64,000 nt of DNA from Archangium sp. (GCA_030695565.1 JAUYRZ010000015.1:62001-126000); one strand, 5' to 3'; numbered from the stretch's first letter, positions 50,965 through 60,429 are shown. Notes: generated by a model from the sequence alone, not told the origin. Translations and numbers: made by a program.

Positions 50965-52128
50965 ATGACTCGTCTCGCCACTGCCGCGCTCTCGATCGTC
51001 CTCGCAGGCTGCGCCACCACCAGCTCGGGCACCTCAACCTCGTCTTCCGCTGCACCCTCGGAGAAGGGCGGGTCTGGTGACTCGAAGAAGATGGCGATCA
51101 CCAACGTGATCCCCTTCGACGTGGCCTCGTGCGGGCCGCGCACGTTGACGCTCTCCCCGCTCACGCCCGAGGTGCTCACCGGCGCGATGCTCTCGATGAC
51201 GCCCGCCATGCAGGAGTGTTTCATCGACCTGCAGAACCGTGACGGTCAGCCCTTCGACCTGAAGGCGAAGCTCACCGTGGCGGAGAGCGGCGTGACCGTC
51301 GAGCTCACCGGCCTGGGCGCTTCACCCACGGGCAAGGCGTGCGTCGAGGCGGCGTACAAGAAGCTCCCGCTGCAGGCGCTGCCCGCGGGCAGTAAAGCAG
51401 TCGTCGCCGAGATTCCCATCGGCGCCAGCTCGCAGATGGTCAAGGTGGGCGACAACGCCGCCAACGACATCGCCGGCACGCTTCGCCTCGCGCAGCCTTC
51501 GATGTGTGACTGCTACGCGAAGCTCGGCGACAAGCAGGTGCCGGTGCTCAAGGCCGACGTCGAAGTCGCCGCGGATGGCAGCGCGAAGATCGACCTCAAC
51601 TCCAGGGATGAGCTGGCCACCTGCCTGACCGCCAAGATGCAGGCGCTCAAGTTCGCCGAGGCCGCCACCAAGCTGAGCTGGCCGTTGCTGCTCAAGAACA
51701 CCTACGCCGACGAGCTCGAGGCGTCGGCTCCGGCCGCGCTGCGTTTCCAGCAGCTCGACGGCATGCGCGCGCAGCGCACGGCGGACATCTTGATCGCCTC
51801 GGGCCAGCGCGTCGCAGCCGCGGTCGCGTACGACGACCTCGCGCAGAAGTACAAGAAGAAGCCGGCCAAGGGCCTGCTGGAAGAACTCAAGACGAAGTGC
51901 GCGGAGGTCGCCGCGGGTGACGACAAGCAGATGGCCGCGGTGAAGAGCCTGGTCTCAGTGCTCGAGGCCTCGCAGAAGCTGGTCTCGGGTGAGAAGGCGA
52001 AGGACGCACAGTGGGCGCCGGTGGAGCAGGCCCTCGCGCAGCAACTCACTGCGTCGACCGCCGAGGTGGTGCGAATCGAAGAGCAGAAGAAGAACGACCT
52101 CAACGCCTGCCCCAAGACGAAGTACTGA
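50965..52128 (+). CDS. Cys-containing hypothetical lipoprotein
   Basis: A 387-aa protein. The lipobox is VLAGC (Cys16), followed by a Ser/Thr/Gly-rich tether (TTSSGTSTSSSAAPSEKGG). Two similar beta-rich halves, each with paired cysteines, cover about 45-155 (ECFIDLQNRDGQPFDLKAKL) and 160-235 (CDCYAKLGDKQVPVLKADV). Both recall the AgmX/PglI-type C-terminal module of myxobacterial gliding and export proteins, an uncertain match. The C-terminal third is helical. It is anchored in a membrane and may belong to the envelope machinery. It lies 62 bases after the receptor lipoprotein and just before xdhC. Confidence 0.75.
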   Translation: MTRLATAALSIVLAGCATTSSGTSTSSSAAPSEKGGSGDSKKMAITNVIPFDVASCGPRTLTLSPLTPEVLTGAMLSMTPAMQECFIDLQNRDGQPFDLKAKLTVAESGVTVELTGLGASPTGKACVEAAYKKLPLQALPAGSKAVVAEIPIGASSQMVKVGDNAANDIAGTLRLAQPSMCDCYAKLGDKQVPVLKADVEVAADGSAKIDLNSRDELATCLTAKMQALKFAEAATKLSWPLLLKNTYADELEASAPAALRFQQLDGMRAQRTADILIASGQRVAAAVAYDDLAQKYKKKPAKGLLEELKTKCAEVAAGDDKQMAAVKSLVSVLEASQKLVSGEKAKDAQWAPVEQALAQQLTASTAEVVRIEEQKKNDLNACPKTKY

Positions 52129-52131
52129 CAA

Positions 52132-52923
52132 GTGGGCGCGTCGCTCTTCACCGAGATTGCGCAGCTGGAGGCCGAAGGCCGGCCCTTCGTGCTGTGCACG
52201 GTGACGGCGGCGCATGGCAGTACTCCGCAGAAGCCGGGTTCACGGCTGGTGGTGCTGGGCGACGGTTCGTTGCGCGGCACCATCGGCGGCGGGGCCATCG
52301 AGAAGCAGGTCATCGACGCGGCGCTCGCGCTGCTGAGTGACGCGACGCAAGACACGCGCACGCTCGAGACGCACCTGACGCACGACCTCGGCATGTGCTG
52401 CGGGGGAAAGATGACGGTGTTCCTGGAGAAGCACGGAGCACCCGCGACGTTGTTCGTGTTCGGCGCGGGGCACGTGGCCAAAGAACTGGCCGCGCTCGCG
52501 CAGCACGTGGGGTTCCAGGTCACGGTCGTCGATGAACGCGCCGAGTGGCTCAACGCCGAGCGGTTTCCCCACGCGGTGCGCAGGCTCGAGCAGCCCGACG
52601 TGGTGGCGAAGTCATTGAGTGAGGGCGAGCACACGTACTGCTGCGTGACGACGCACGATCACCCGCTCGACCAGGCGTGCATCGAGGCGCTGGTGAAGAA
52701 GAAGCTCGCCTACCTGGGGGTCATCGGCAGCCAGCGCAAGGCCCTGCGGTTCCGGCAGCGCATGGAAGCGGCGGGCTTCAGCGCGGAGGAAGTCGCTGGC
52801 TTCGAGAGCCCCATGGGCGTGGAGATCGACGCCCTCACGCCCGCGGAGATTGCAGTGTCGATCGTGGCGAGGTTGATCTCGGTGCGGAGAGCGCCCTCTC
52901 CCTTCGGGAGAAGGTCGGGGTGA
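52132..52923 (+). CDS. xdhC: XdhC-family protein (molybdenum-cofactor enzyme maturation)
   Basis: A 263-aa protein from GTG 52132, three bases after the previous stop. N-terminal XdhC/CoxI part: AHGSTPQKPGSRLVV and GTIGGGAIEKQVI. C-terminal Rossmann part: LFVFGAGHVAKELAALA and YLGVIGSQRKALRFRQRM. XdhC inserts the sulfurated molybdenum cofactor into xanthine dehydrogenase-type enzymes, but none is encoded in this window. The last residues (RRAPSPFGRRSG) come from a palindromic repeat at 52894-52926, so the family end has probably been replaced by read-through into the repeat. Confidence 0.9.
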   Translation: MGASLFTEIAQLEAEGRPFVLCTVTAAHGSTPQKPGSRLVVLGDGSLRGTIGGGAIEKQVIDAALALLSDATQDTRTLETHLTHDLGMCCGGKMTVFLEKHGAPATLFVFGAGHVAKELAALAQHVGFQVTVVDERAEWLNAERFPHAVRRLEQPDVVAKSLSEGEHTYCCVTTHDHPLDQACIEALVKKKLAYLGVIGSQRKALRFRQRMEAAGFSAEEVAGFESPMGVEIDALTPAEIAVSIVARLISVRRAPSPFGRRSG

Positions 52924-52926
52924 GGG
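52894..52926. repeat. palindromic repeat copy 10, inside a CDS end
   Basis: Stem CCCTCTCCC/GGGAGAAGG (one mismatch) then arm TCGGGGTGAGGG. It encodes the last residues and stop of xdhC. Confidence 0.85.
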
Positions 52927-52943
52927 CCGAGTACAGTAGGTAA

Positions 52944-55022
52944 GTGCTCACTCTCGTCACACTGCTCGCATGCACGGCAGCCACCGAACCCGCTGACGTC
53001 AGACCCCTCGGAGCCGTCTTCGCAGGCGGCGTGCTCGACCTGATGACCGAGCCCAAACGCGACGTGACGCCCTCCTTCGCCGCGCTGATCGCCGCACCGT
53101 TGGGCTACCCGGTCGCAGGCCGCGCAGCCGAGTTCTCCATGCTGCACTTCGCGCTGCAACCCGCAGCGCGCACCTCGAACCCCGCGCTCACCGCCGACGC
53201 GCCTTCACTGGTGGGCATCTGCGCGCTCCCGGACGATGCCACCACGACGAACCTCGAGGCGCTGCTGCAGGGCAAGACGCGCCTGTGGAAGATCTCCATC
53301 AAGGCGAAGACGAGCGCCGAGCATCCACCCGCGTTCTTCTTCACGGGGTTGACGCCGCTCAAGGAGCCCCTCGAGCGGCACCTCCAGCCTGAGGTGTGCA
53401 AGCCGGTCCAGCGCGACGCCGTGGGTGACGTGTTCTTCGACGGAGAGAAGAAGCCCGTGCGCTTCGAGACCACCTGGGGCGAGCCGTGGCCTTCCGGCTC
53501 CGATCACCTGCTCGACTTCGTCGACGATCAAGATCGCGCCGTCGGAGGCCTGATGCCCCCTGAGGTCTTCGTCAGTCAGCACAAGTCTCTGCCCCGCCCA
53601 CGCGCGGCCGCCGTGCTCAGCCTGGTCGCCGCCTCCGAAGCGATGTGGAAGGTGCTCAACACGCTGACCGTGGTGGCCACTCCGCCCGTGCCCACGCCCG
53701 ACACCGCCGTCTTCCTCGCGAAGGATGAGAACGCAGTGCGGGTGAGCTTCAAGAACGGCTACTTCGCCAGTGCGCAGGTGGTCTCTCCGGCGGTCGCGCT
53801 CCCGGGGCAGTGGTCGAAGTGGTCGTGGTCGATGATCGAACCGAGCGTGCCCGCGCAGACGCTGCTCGACCTGACGCCGGCCGCTGCGAGCTGTCTGGAC
53901 GCCTTGCCCAAGGTGCCGGATGCGGAGCTCTCCACGAAGGTGCAGAAGTGTTTCGACCTCTCGCTCGCCGATGCAGGCCCGGTCTTCCGGGTGCGCCGCG
54001 AACGCTGGCTCGAGGCGGTGCGGCAGCACGAGACCGCCGCTGCCAATCGGGTGGAGTCGTTCTGCGCTGATCAGAACGCGCTCGCGGCCCTCCCCGTCTT
54101 TCAGCGTCCTCCCGAGGGGAAGAAGCGCGACGCAGGGCCGCTGCTCAACGGCGTGTTGGGTTGGGAAGACCGAGGCCCGAAGAAGTTTCCGGGCTCGATG
54201 AAGTTGTCGCTCACGCTCGAAGAGAGGTTCTCCTCGAGCGGCTTCATGGAGGTCAGCGAGAAGGACCTCGCCGCCTTCAGCGGCACCGAGACGTCCTTCT
54301 TCACGAAGCTGGCGAACTTCGATCGCTGGGAGCTGACCGGGGGCAAGGGCCCGCTCACCGCGGCGTCCACGGCGAACGCAGCCCAGGCACCGTTGCCGGA
54401 GTTCAATCGGCTCACCCTGGCTGCGCGGCTTCACCTGCGTCGTGCGCTCAAGGGCGGGAAGCTGGTGCAGGCGGCTGGTGACGTACGGCACGCCGCTCGC
54501 CTCGCGTTCACCGTGGAGAACCTGGTCGGGCAGATCACCGCGCTGCGCCTGCTGACCATCGAGTGGCGTGCGTGGGAGTGGGCGCAGCGACACGGTGTGA
54601 CCACCGCGGGGTGGGCCCCCATCGATGAAGAGACCGTCGAACGGGCGCGGCGGGTGGTGTTCACCGCGCCTGCGTTCTTCAGCCCCATGGCGAAGGGGGA
54701 GACGTTTGCGCGCGCGGTGGCGTGCGATCAGGTGACGCGCTGCTCCGCGTTGACCGAGGTGGTCGCAGTGAACGCGGGCCTCGAGTCACTGCTGCGTGCA
54801 CCGTGGAGTGTTCGGTATGCGGGCGTGCTGAAGGCGGTCGCGAAGCCGGATGAGCGGTGTTCGTTCGACCTCGCCAGGTATTGGTCGACGCGCACGATGG
54901 TCGAGGTCGAGCAGGCGAAGCAGTCACGCCATCAAGAGGTGATCGCCGGAGCGATGATGAGCTCGGCGGCGAAGGCGTTCTATTTGCCGACGCTCGAGAA
55001 GTATTACCCCGCTCACAACTGA
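52944..55022 (+). CDS. hypothetical secreted or lipoprotein-like protein
   Basis: A 692-aa protein from GTG 52944. The N-terminus (MLTLVTLLACTAATEP) is a short hydrophobic signal with an imperfect lipobox (TLLAC, Cys10). The mature protein is mixed alpha/beta with scattered cysteines, Lys/Pro-rich loops and no motif I recognise. The later part is helical (RLTLAARLHLRRALKGGKL, ITALRLLTIEWRAWEWAQRHG). A palindromic repeat follows the stop. Function unknown. Confidence 0.75.
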   Translation: MLTLVTLLACTAATEPADVRPLGAVFAGGVLDLMTEPKRDVTPSFAALIAAPLGYPVAGRAAEFSMLHFALQPAARTSNPALTADAPSLVGICALPDDATTTNLEALLQGKTRLWKISIKAKTSAEHPPAFFFTGLTPLKEPLERHLQPEVCKPVQRDAVGDVFFDGEKKPVRFETTWGEPWPSGSDHLLDFVDDQDRAVGGLMPPEVFVSQHKSLPRPRAAAVLSLVAASEAMWKVLNTLTVVATPPVPTPDTAVFLAKDENAVRVSFKNGYFASAQVVSPAVALPGQWSKWSWSMIEPSVPAQTLLDLTPAAASCLDALPKVPDAELSTKVQKCFDLSLADAGPVFRVRRERWLEAVRQHETAAANRVESFCADQNALAALPVFQRPPEGKKRDAGPLLNGVLGWEDRGPKKFPGSMKLSLTLEERFSSSGFMEVSEKDLAAFSGTETSFFTKLANFDRWELTGGKGPLTAASTANAAQAPLPEFNRLTLAARLHLRRALKGGKLVQAAGDVRHAARLAFTVENLVGQITALRLLTIEWRAWEWAQRHGVTTAGWAPIDEETVERARRVVFTAPAFFSPMAKGETFARAVACDQVTRCSALTEVVAVNAGLESLLRAPWSVRYAGVLKAVAKPDERCSFDLARYWSTRTMVEVEQAKQSRHQEVIAGAMMSSAAKAFYLPTLEKYYPAHN

Positions 55023-55034
55023 GGAGCGACCGGA

Positions 55035-55076
55035 CCCTCACCCTGACCCGCTCCCAAAGGGCCCAAAGGGAGAGGG
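55035..55076. repeat. palindromic repeat copy 11, variant
   Basis: Arm CCCTCACCCTGA, then CCCGCTCCC facing GGGAGAGGG with an enlarged loop that contains AAAGGGCCCAAAGGG. It lies between convergent genes ending at 55022 and 55087. Confidence 0.8.
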
Positions 55077-55086
55077 AAACAAATAC

Positions 55087-56496
55087 TCAGCAGCCGCCGG
55101 GCCAGGCCGGGTTGCAGAAGCTGACATCACGGGTCACCACGCGCGTGGTCTCGCGCAACCACACGCGCCCATCGGTGCTGAACCTGAACCCGTACTCGAG
55201 CTTCTGCCACTTCGGCCCGTAGTACAGCTCGCTCTTGGGCACCTCGAAGTGGAACCGGTAGTCATTGCCGAACCGGCCCACGAACGTGAGATCGCTTCCC
55301 GCCATCGCCACGCCGTCGAGCTTGAGCTCGGCCTGCGCGAACACCGCACCTGGCTGCGTCTCACCCGAGTCCGTCAGCCCCGGCACGTAGACATCGACCT
55401 CCACGAACATGCACGCGCGCTGTTGAACGTACGAGTCGAGCGTGGTCGAAGCCGGCACGCCCTCCTGCCGCGCACACGCCCTGGTGAAGCTCGAGCCCGC
55501 GTTGCCCACCCACTGCACGCGCGCAGGCGCCGCTGCGAAGACGGGGAAGCGGTAGTTACTCCCGTTGTTCGAATCCCACGCTTCGCAGTTCATGCCGGCG
55601 CCGCTGGAGTTGCGGAACCAGACCTCCATCGAGGTGGTGCCCGAAGGAATGTTCACCTCGAGCGGCACGCTCTTCGCGCCCGCGTTCGAAGGCACGCCGT
55701 TGGGCGCGTCGAAACCACGCACCGTGCCTTCGGCCACCGACCCCGAGGGGAAGAACCGAACCGAGGCCTGCAGCTCCCACGCGGGGAACCCGTTGTGCGT
55801 ACCGCGGCAGGTGGTGAGGCGATCGAGCGCGTAGTTCAGCGTCACGGGCTGGCCGGCCACCAACGTGCCGCGCTGCGTGATGCGGTAGCCGCTCTGGAAA
55901 TCGAGCGTGCGTGAGGCGACCACGTCGCCGTTGCAGACCGCCGCGTCAGGCGCCACGCGCCAACCACCCGCCTGGCTCAGCACGTACGCGTCGAGCTCGC
56001 CGGGCACCCGGTTGTGATCGAACAGCCGCGCGCCGGTGGTGGTCATCAGGTACGGAGCGACCTGCACGTTCGCGCGCGCGTACGCGGTGGCCGACATGCC
56101 GTCGCGCAGCGTGTCGCGGGTCAGGCGAAAGCGGTACCGCGTGAAGCCCGCCGGAGCACCAGTGGTCCTGGTGGTGGAGACGCTCGACCACGGCGTGGCG
56201 TCGATGTTCTTGAAGAGCACCCTCGCGCGCGCACCTTCGGCTTCGGCCTGCTTCGAGATGTCGATGAGCCCGGTCCACGTCCACCAGCAGATGCCGTTGG
56301 TGCACGACGTGGCGCCCCGGTCGAGGCTGCGCAGCACGATCTGGCACGAGCGTTCGGCGGCATCTTTGCCATTGGCGCCCAGCAGCGGCGCGTCGACCAC
56401 GGACTCGAAATCGGCGAGCTCACCTTCGTCGACGAACGCGTCTTGAACGCCACAACCCGACAGCACGACCAGCGCCAGCCAGTGGAGGTTCTTCAT
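55087..56496 (-). CDS. secreted hypothetical lipoprotein
   Basis: A 469-aa protein from ATG 56496; sequence before it in the same frame is not protein-like. The lipobox is VVLSGC (Cys15). The mature part is beta-rich, with many aromatic and Asn residues and paired cysteines (CTNGICWWTW; NCEAWDSNNGSNYRF). It reads like two or three beta-sandwich modules, the last with a strand pattern like DYRFHFEVPKSELYYG. No catalytic motif is apparent. It may bind carbohydrate or cell surface, which is inferred only from its fold-like look. It is divergent from the Cys-rich pair. Confidence 0.75.
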   Translation of the reverse strand: MKNLHWLALVVLSGCGVQDAFVDEGELADFESVVDAPLLGANGKDAAERSCQIVLRSLDRGATSCTNGICWWTWTGLIDISKQAEAEGARARVLFKNIDATPWSSVSTTRTTGAPAGFTRYRFRLTRDTLRDGMSATAYARANVQVAPYLMTTTGARLFDHNRVPGELDAYVLSQAGGWRVAPDAAVCNGDVVASRTLDFQSGYRITQRGTLVAGQPVTLNYALDRLTTCRGTHNGFPAWELQASVRFFPSGSVAEGTVRGFDAPNGVPSNAGAKSVPLEVNIPSGTTSMEVWFRNSSGAGMNCEAWDSNNGSNYRFPVFAAAPARVQWVGNAGSSFTRACARQEGVPASTTLDSYVQQRACMFVEVDVYVPGLTDSGETQPGAVFAQAELKLDGVAMAGSDLTFVGRFGNDYRFHFEVPKSELYYGPKWQKLEYGFRFSTDGRVWLRETTRVVTRDVSFCNPAWPGGC

Positions 56497-56556
56497 GGAG
56501 CCGGGCGGTAGCACACGTTGTCCTACATGCACCAGCCGGGAGGAACGGTCACCCCG

Positions 56557-57837
56557 GTGATAGCTTCCCGCGCCGTGCGTCAGGCCCTGCTCCCCAGCGT
56601 GTTGGCGTTCCTCGTCGCAGGCTGTCCACCCGCGCCCGTGCCCGACTCCGGATTGCCCGAAGTCGACGCAGGCACCGACGCAGGTCCCTCCGATGCCGGC
56701 CGCCCGCCGCGTGATGCCGGCACACCCGACGCGGGGTTTCTCGCAGCCCCCATCGAGTCGTGGTGCGCCCTGCGCGCGCTCGCCGAGTGCGGCCGCGATC
56801 TGCGCTGTGGCCGGCTGAGTCAGGCCGGTTTTTCCGGCTGCGTACTCACCCGCACCAACATCGCAGCCTGCGATCAAACCGCGCTTCAGCGCGGCGTGCG
56901 GGAGCTGCGCAGCCAGTACCTCGAGGCCGAAGCGGTGAGCTGCCTGAACGGGTTCGGCGCCGACAGCTGCGAAGAGCTGCCCCTGCCCTGCTCCACCGTC
57001 TTCACCGGCCTGACCTCACCCGACGCGGGCTGCCTCGGGCCGACCGACTGCAACGGCTCGGGCTTCTGCGACCTCTACGACGGCACCTGCCCTCACACCT
57101 GCCGGGCCTGGACCGCGCCGGGTCAGCCTTGCGACGGCTTCACCCGCCGCTGCGATCCCTTCAACGGCAGCTGCGATCTCAACGACGCGGGCACGCCGGT
57201 CTGCCAGCCGAAGAAGAACGACGGCGACCCCTGCCAGCGCTACGACGCGTGCGGCGACCGCAGCTCCTGCGTGGAGAACGTCTGCACCACCCGCCAGGCC
57301 GACCCCGGTCAGCCCTGCGCCACCCGCGGCAGTTTCCCCTTCTGCCGGGAGGAGTATTTCTGCCGGCAGGCGGCCCCGGTGAACGGCGTTCGCCCCCCCG
57401 GTACCTGCGAGCGCAAGTCGGGTCTGGGCGGCACCTGCACGGGCCCCGGCAGCTGCTTGCCCAGCCTGCGCTGCAGCACGTTGCTCACCACCGGCACCTG
57501 CCTGGTCAAGGCCGCGCTGCGTGAAGGCTGCATCAACTACGACGACTGCGAAGACGGGCTTTTCTGCGACGTGACCACCCAACGCTGCGAAGGGTTGCCG
57601 GATGCAGGGGGCGATTGCTCGTTCGAGCGCACCGGGTATCGCTGCTCCCCGGGAAATGCGTGTGCGTTTTCGGGTACCTCTGACGACAGATGCGTGGCCT
57701 GGAAGACGGTCGGCCAGGACTGCGGGTATGGTGCGGAGTGCCTGTCGAACGACTGCGAGTTCGTCACCTTGCCGGATGCTGGATTCGGTGGCAGATGCAA
57801 CGCGAGTTGCTCGCAGAGGGCCGACGGCGGGCTGTAA
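56557..57837 (+). CDS. Cys-rich secreted protein with Asp/Ala/Gly tether, copy A
   Basis: About 426 aa. I prefer GTG 56557 (GGGAGGAA upstream at 56538-56545); GTG 56575 is the alternative. The signal ends in a lipobox (FLVAGC), followed by a DAG/DSG-rich tether (EVDAGTDAGPSDAG). Residues 65-145 have a conserved Cys pattern starting WCALRALAECGRDLRC; the rest is a run of short C-x2-6-C modules (CNGSGFCDLYDGTC, CNDGD and similar), resembling dickkopf or EB-type modules. This pattern is common in Myxococcota surface proteins. It is eight bases upstream of a paralogue. Function unknown, probably outside the cell surface. Confidence 0.8.
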   Translation: MIASRAVRQALLPSVLAFLVAGCPPAPVPDSGLPEVDAGTDAGPSDAGRPPRDAGTPDAGFLAAPIESWCALRALAECGRDLRCGRLSQAGFSGCVLTRTNIAACDQTALQRGVRELRSQYLEAEAVSCLNGFGADSCEELPLPCSTVFTGLTSPDAGCLGPTDCNGSGFCDLYDGTCPHTCRAWTAPGQPCDGFTRRCDPFNGSCDLNDAGTPVCQPKKNDGDPCQRYDACGDRSSCVENVCTTRQADPGQPCATRGSFPFCREEYFCRQAAPVNGVRPPGTCERKSGLGGTCTGPGSCLPSLRCSTLLTTGTCLVKAALREGCINYDDCEDGLFCDVTTQRCEGLPDAGGDCSFERTGYRCSPGNACAFSGTSDDRCVAWKTVGQDCGYGAECLSNDCEFVTLPDAGFGGRCNASCSQRADGGL

Positions 57838-57844
57838 ACGAGTC

Positions 57845-59191
57845 TTGAAGCTGCCTCCCAACCTCAGAGCCGTTCTTTTTCTTTGCTGCCTCGCCACCGC
57901 GTTGGCGTGTTCTTTCGCGCCCAGCATTCCCCCGCCAGACGCTGGAAAATCCGACAGCGGCACTCCGGTGATCGTCGACGGAGGCAAGCCGGTCGACGCC
58001 GGGCTCACCGCGGCCGATGCCTGCGGCGTGCTCAACCTGCAGCGCTGCAACTACCTCGCGCGGTGTGGCCTCATCGAAACGAGCGCCTCCGTGGAGTGCC
58101 AACGCTTCCTCGAGGCGACCTGGTGCGGGCCGATGACCTGGCCCAGCCACGTGGCCGCGGGCGCCCTGAAATACGAGCCCTCGCGCGCCGAAGCGTGCGG
58201 CCAGGCCTTCCTCACCCAGGCCTGTGGTGAATGGGAGACGCTGCCCGACTCCTGCACCCGCTTCCTGCTCCCGCGCGTGCCGTTGGGAGAAGAGTGTTAC
58301 GACGGTTTTGCCGAGTGCACCGACGGCGTGTGCCGCGGCTCGTCTTGTCCGCGCACCTGCCAGCCGCGCGCGTTGCTCGACGATCCCTGCACGGCCGATG
58401 GCGATTGCCGCAGCGGGTTGTACTGCAAGCTCTCTCCGTTCCAGCCCGGCGCCGGCCAGTGCGCGCCGTTCGGCACCAACGGCACCGCGTGTGACCTCGA
58501 CGCCCACTGCCTCCAGGGTCTGCAGTGCCTCGCGCAGCAGTGCCGCGTGTTGCCGCCCCCGGGTTCTTCGTGCGTCGAAGGGCAGTGCTCCGAGACCGGC
58601 TTCTGCGAAGGCGGCGGCGATGCGGGGGTCTGCTTCGCGCGCAAGCAGGAAGGCGCCACGTGCACCGAAGGCCAGTGCCAGACCAGCTTCGTGTGCGATC
58701 CGATTCGCGCGGTGTGCGTGCGCATTCGCCTCTCGTCGGGAGACTCCTGCTCGCTGGCGCAACGATGTCCGGCCGGCGAAGTCTGCCTGGGCGGCTCGTC
58801 GCAGAAAGCAGGCGTGTGCAGCCCGGCGCAGTTGGAAGGTGAACGCTGCGAGTCACACCTCGACTGTGAAGCGCACCTCGCCTGCGGTGAAGCCGATGGT
58901 GGCCGCGCCTGTCAGCGCCGGGCCGCAGCCGGCGCGCGGTGTGATTCGGTGCAGGTGTGTCAGGCGGGCTCGTTGTGCTCGAACGCCCAATGCACCGCGC
59001 TGCCGCTACCCGGGGAGAGCTGTTCGGCGACCCGGGCCTGCCGCTGGGGCCTGTGCCGCGATCTCGCGAACACCGATGGTGGCGCCGTGTGTGGCCCGCT
59101 GTTGAGCGCCGCGCAGCCCTGCAACAAGGGCGAAGACTGCGCCTCGGGCTCGTGCGTCAGCGGCGCCTGCGTGGCCCGCTGCGTTCCTTAG
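57845..59191 (+). CDS. Cys-rich secreted protein, copy B
   Basis: A 448-aa protein from TTG 57845 (the upstream codons overlap copy A and are not signal-like). The lipobox is ATALAC, then a DAG-rich tether (PPDAGKSDSG, GGKPVDAG). It repeats copy A's plan: ADACGVLNLQRCNYLARC opens the conserved module, then about fifteen short Cys-rich modules with motifs such as CTADGDCRSGLYC and CFARKQEGATCTEGQC. Clearly a paralogue of copy A by domain order, although spacing differs. No enzyme motif. It is convergent with the FAD monooxygenase gene. Confidence 0.8.
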   Translation: MKLPPNLRAVLFLCCLATALACSFAPSIPPPDAGKSDSGTPVIVDGGKPVDAGLTAADACGVLNLQRCNYLARCGLIETSASVECQRFLEATWCGPMTWPSHVAAGALKYEPSRAEACGQAFLTQACGEWETLPDSCTRFLLPRVPLGEECYDGFAECTDGVCRGSSCPRTCQPRALLDDPCTADGDCRSGLYCKLSPFQPGAGQCAPFGTNGTACDLDAHCLQGLQCLAQQCRVLPPPGSSCVEGQCSETGFCEGGGDAGVCFARKQEGATCTEGQCQTSFVCDPIRAVCVRIRLSSGDSCSLAQRCPAGEVCLGGSSQKAGVCSPAQLEGERCESHLDCEAHLACGEADGGRACQRRAAAGARCDSVQVCQAGSLCSNAQCTALPLPGESCSATRACRWGLCRDLANTDGGAVCGPLLSAAQPCNKGEDCASGSCVSGACVARCVP

Positions 59192-59205
59192 AGACGAGCG
59201 CGAAG

Positions 59206-60429
59206 TCAGCTCTCGCCGGGCAGCTCGAGCAAGTCCATGAAGGGGCCCCGCGAGACACCGCACATCGCGGACACCATCTGCTTGCGCACCCAGGGCACTT
59301 TTGCGGCCCAGGTCATGCCCACGTCGCGCAGCGGCTGCAGCCAGAGGTGATCCGACTGGAAGAACGGGGTCAGCCAGCGGGTGATGAACTGGTACCAGCT
59401 CAAGTGCCAACGGCGCGTGCGTGAGTAGTGAAAGAGCGCGTCGGGCACGCTCTCGCTGTGGCGCAGCGACTGGGCGAGATACCAGGCGTCGAGCAGCGCG
59501 AGGTTACAGCCCTGCCCCAGCTGCGGGCTCATCGCGTGCGCCGCGTCGCCCAGGTACACCACGCGCTCGGTGTTCCACGGCCACATCACCACGTCGTGGT
59601 AGCTGCTGAAGAGCAGGTTCTCGTGTGACGTGAGCTGGTCGAGCACCGGCGCCGATTCGGGGACGTCGGCCAGCACCCCGGCTTTCCACCCCTCGAAGTT
59701 GCCTGCGTGAAACGCCTCGAGCTGATCGGCGCGCAGGCTGAAGAAGAAGCTCACCTGCCGCTGGCCGCCCTGGGGTCCCACACCGGTGGGCAACAACCCA
59801 ATCAAGCGCCGCGTGCCGCGCACCACCTGGAACAACCGGCCGGTGAAGCGGTGATCATGATCAGGCACGATCGCCCACAACGCTCCCCACGGGTACGGCT
59901 CGACGCTCTTCACGAAGGCGGTGTCATCTCGAAGCGAGCTGCGCGCGCCGTTCGCCACCACCACGAGATCGTGCAGCCCGTGACGTTTCCGCGTGCCGCG
60001 TTCGACCACCGACTGACGGCCATCACGCGCGGTGTGCAGATCCTCCACGTCGATGCCGGTGCACACGGTCACGCCGTGCTCCTTGCGCGCGGCCTTGAAG
60101 AGCACGTCGAACAAGACGCCACGATGCAGACCCACGCCGAAGAGCGACGAGTGCAGCTGCGCGTACTCGAGCTCCATCACCTTGTGGCCGGCCGCCGTCT
60201 GCACCCACAGCCGATCGATGCGATCGCCGCGGGGCACCACGTCTTGCTCGAGCCCCAACGCGCGCAAGACCGCCATGCCGGTGGGCTGCAGCATGATGCC
60301 CGCGCCCAGGGTCTGCGGCTCGGCGACCTTCTCGTAGAGGGTGACGCGGTGGCCCTGCCGGGCGAGGAACAACGCGGTGGCGCTGCCGACGGTTCCGGTG
60401 CCCACCACGGCGACATCGAGCTGGCGCAT
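59206..60429 (-). CDS. FAD-dependent monooxygenase/hydroxylase
   Basis: A 407-aa protein. The FAD dinucleotide motif is VAVVGTGTVGSATA (GxGxxG, 10-15), and the second FAD motif is YLGDAAHAMSPQLGQG (about 290-305). A DG-type NAD(P)H loop is only weakly visible. It belongs to the flavin hydroxylase (PHBH/UbiH-like) group; the substrate could be an aromatic or polyketide compound. The C-terminal 50 residues include an amphipathic helical part (WLTPFFQSDHLWLQPLRD). It is soluble. No neighbour clearly shares its pathway. Confidence 0.9.
   Translation of the reverse strand: MRQLDVAVVGTGTVGSATALFLARQGHRVTLYEKVAEPQTLGAGIMLQPTGMAVLRALGLEQDVVPRGDRIDRLWVQTAAGHKVMELEYAQLHSSLFGVGLHRGVLFDVLFKAARKEHGVTVCTGIDVEDLHTARDGRQSVVERGTRKRHGLHDLVVVANGARSSLRDDTAFVKSVEPYPWGALWAIVPDHDHRFTGRLFQVVRGTRRLIGLLPTGVGPQGGQRQVSFFFSLRADQLEAFHAGNFEGWKAGVLADVPESAPVLDQLTSHENLLFSSYHDVVMWPWNTERVVYLGDAAHAMSPQLGQGCNLALLDAWYLAQSLRHSESVPDALFHYSRTRRWHLSWYQFITRWLTPFFQSDHLWLQPLRDVGMTWAAKVPWVRKQMVSAMCGVSRGPFMDLLELPGES

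Noticed and set aside
53205-54593. 462-aa minus-strand open frame
   Set aside because: Shadow of the 692-aa protein; composition is Arg/Leu/Gly-rich.
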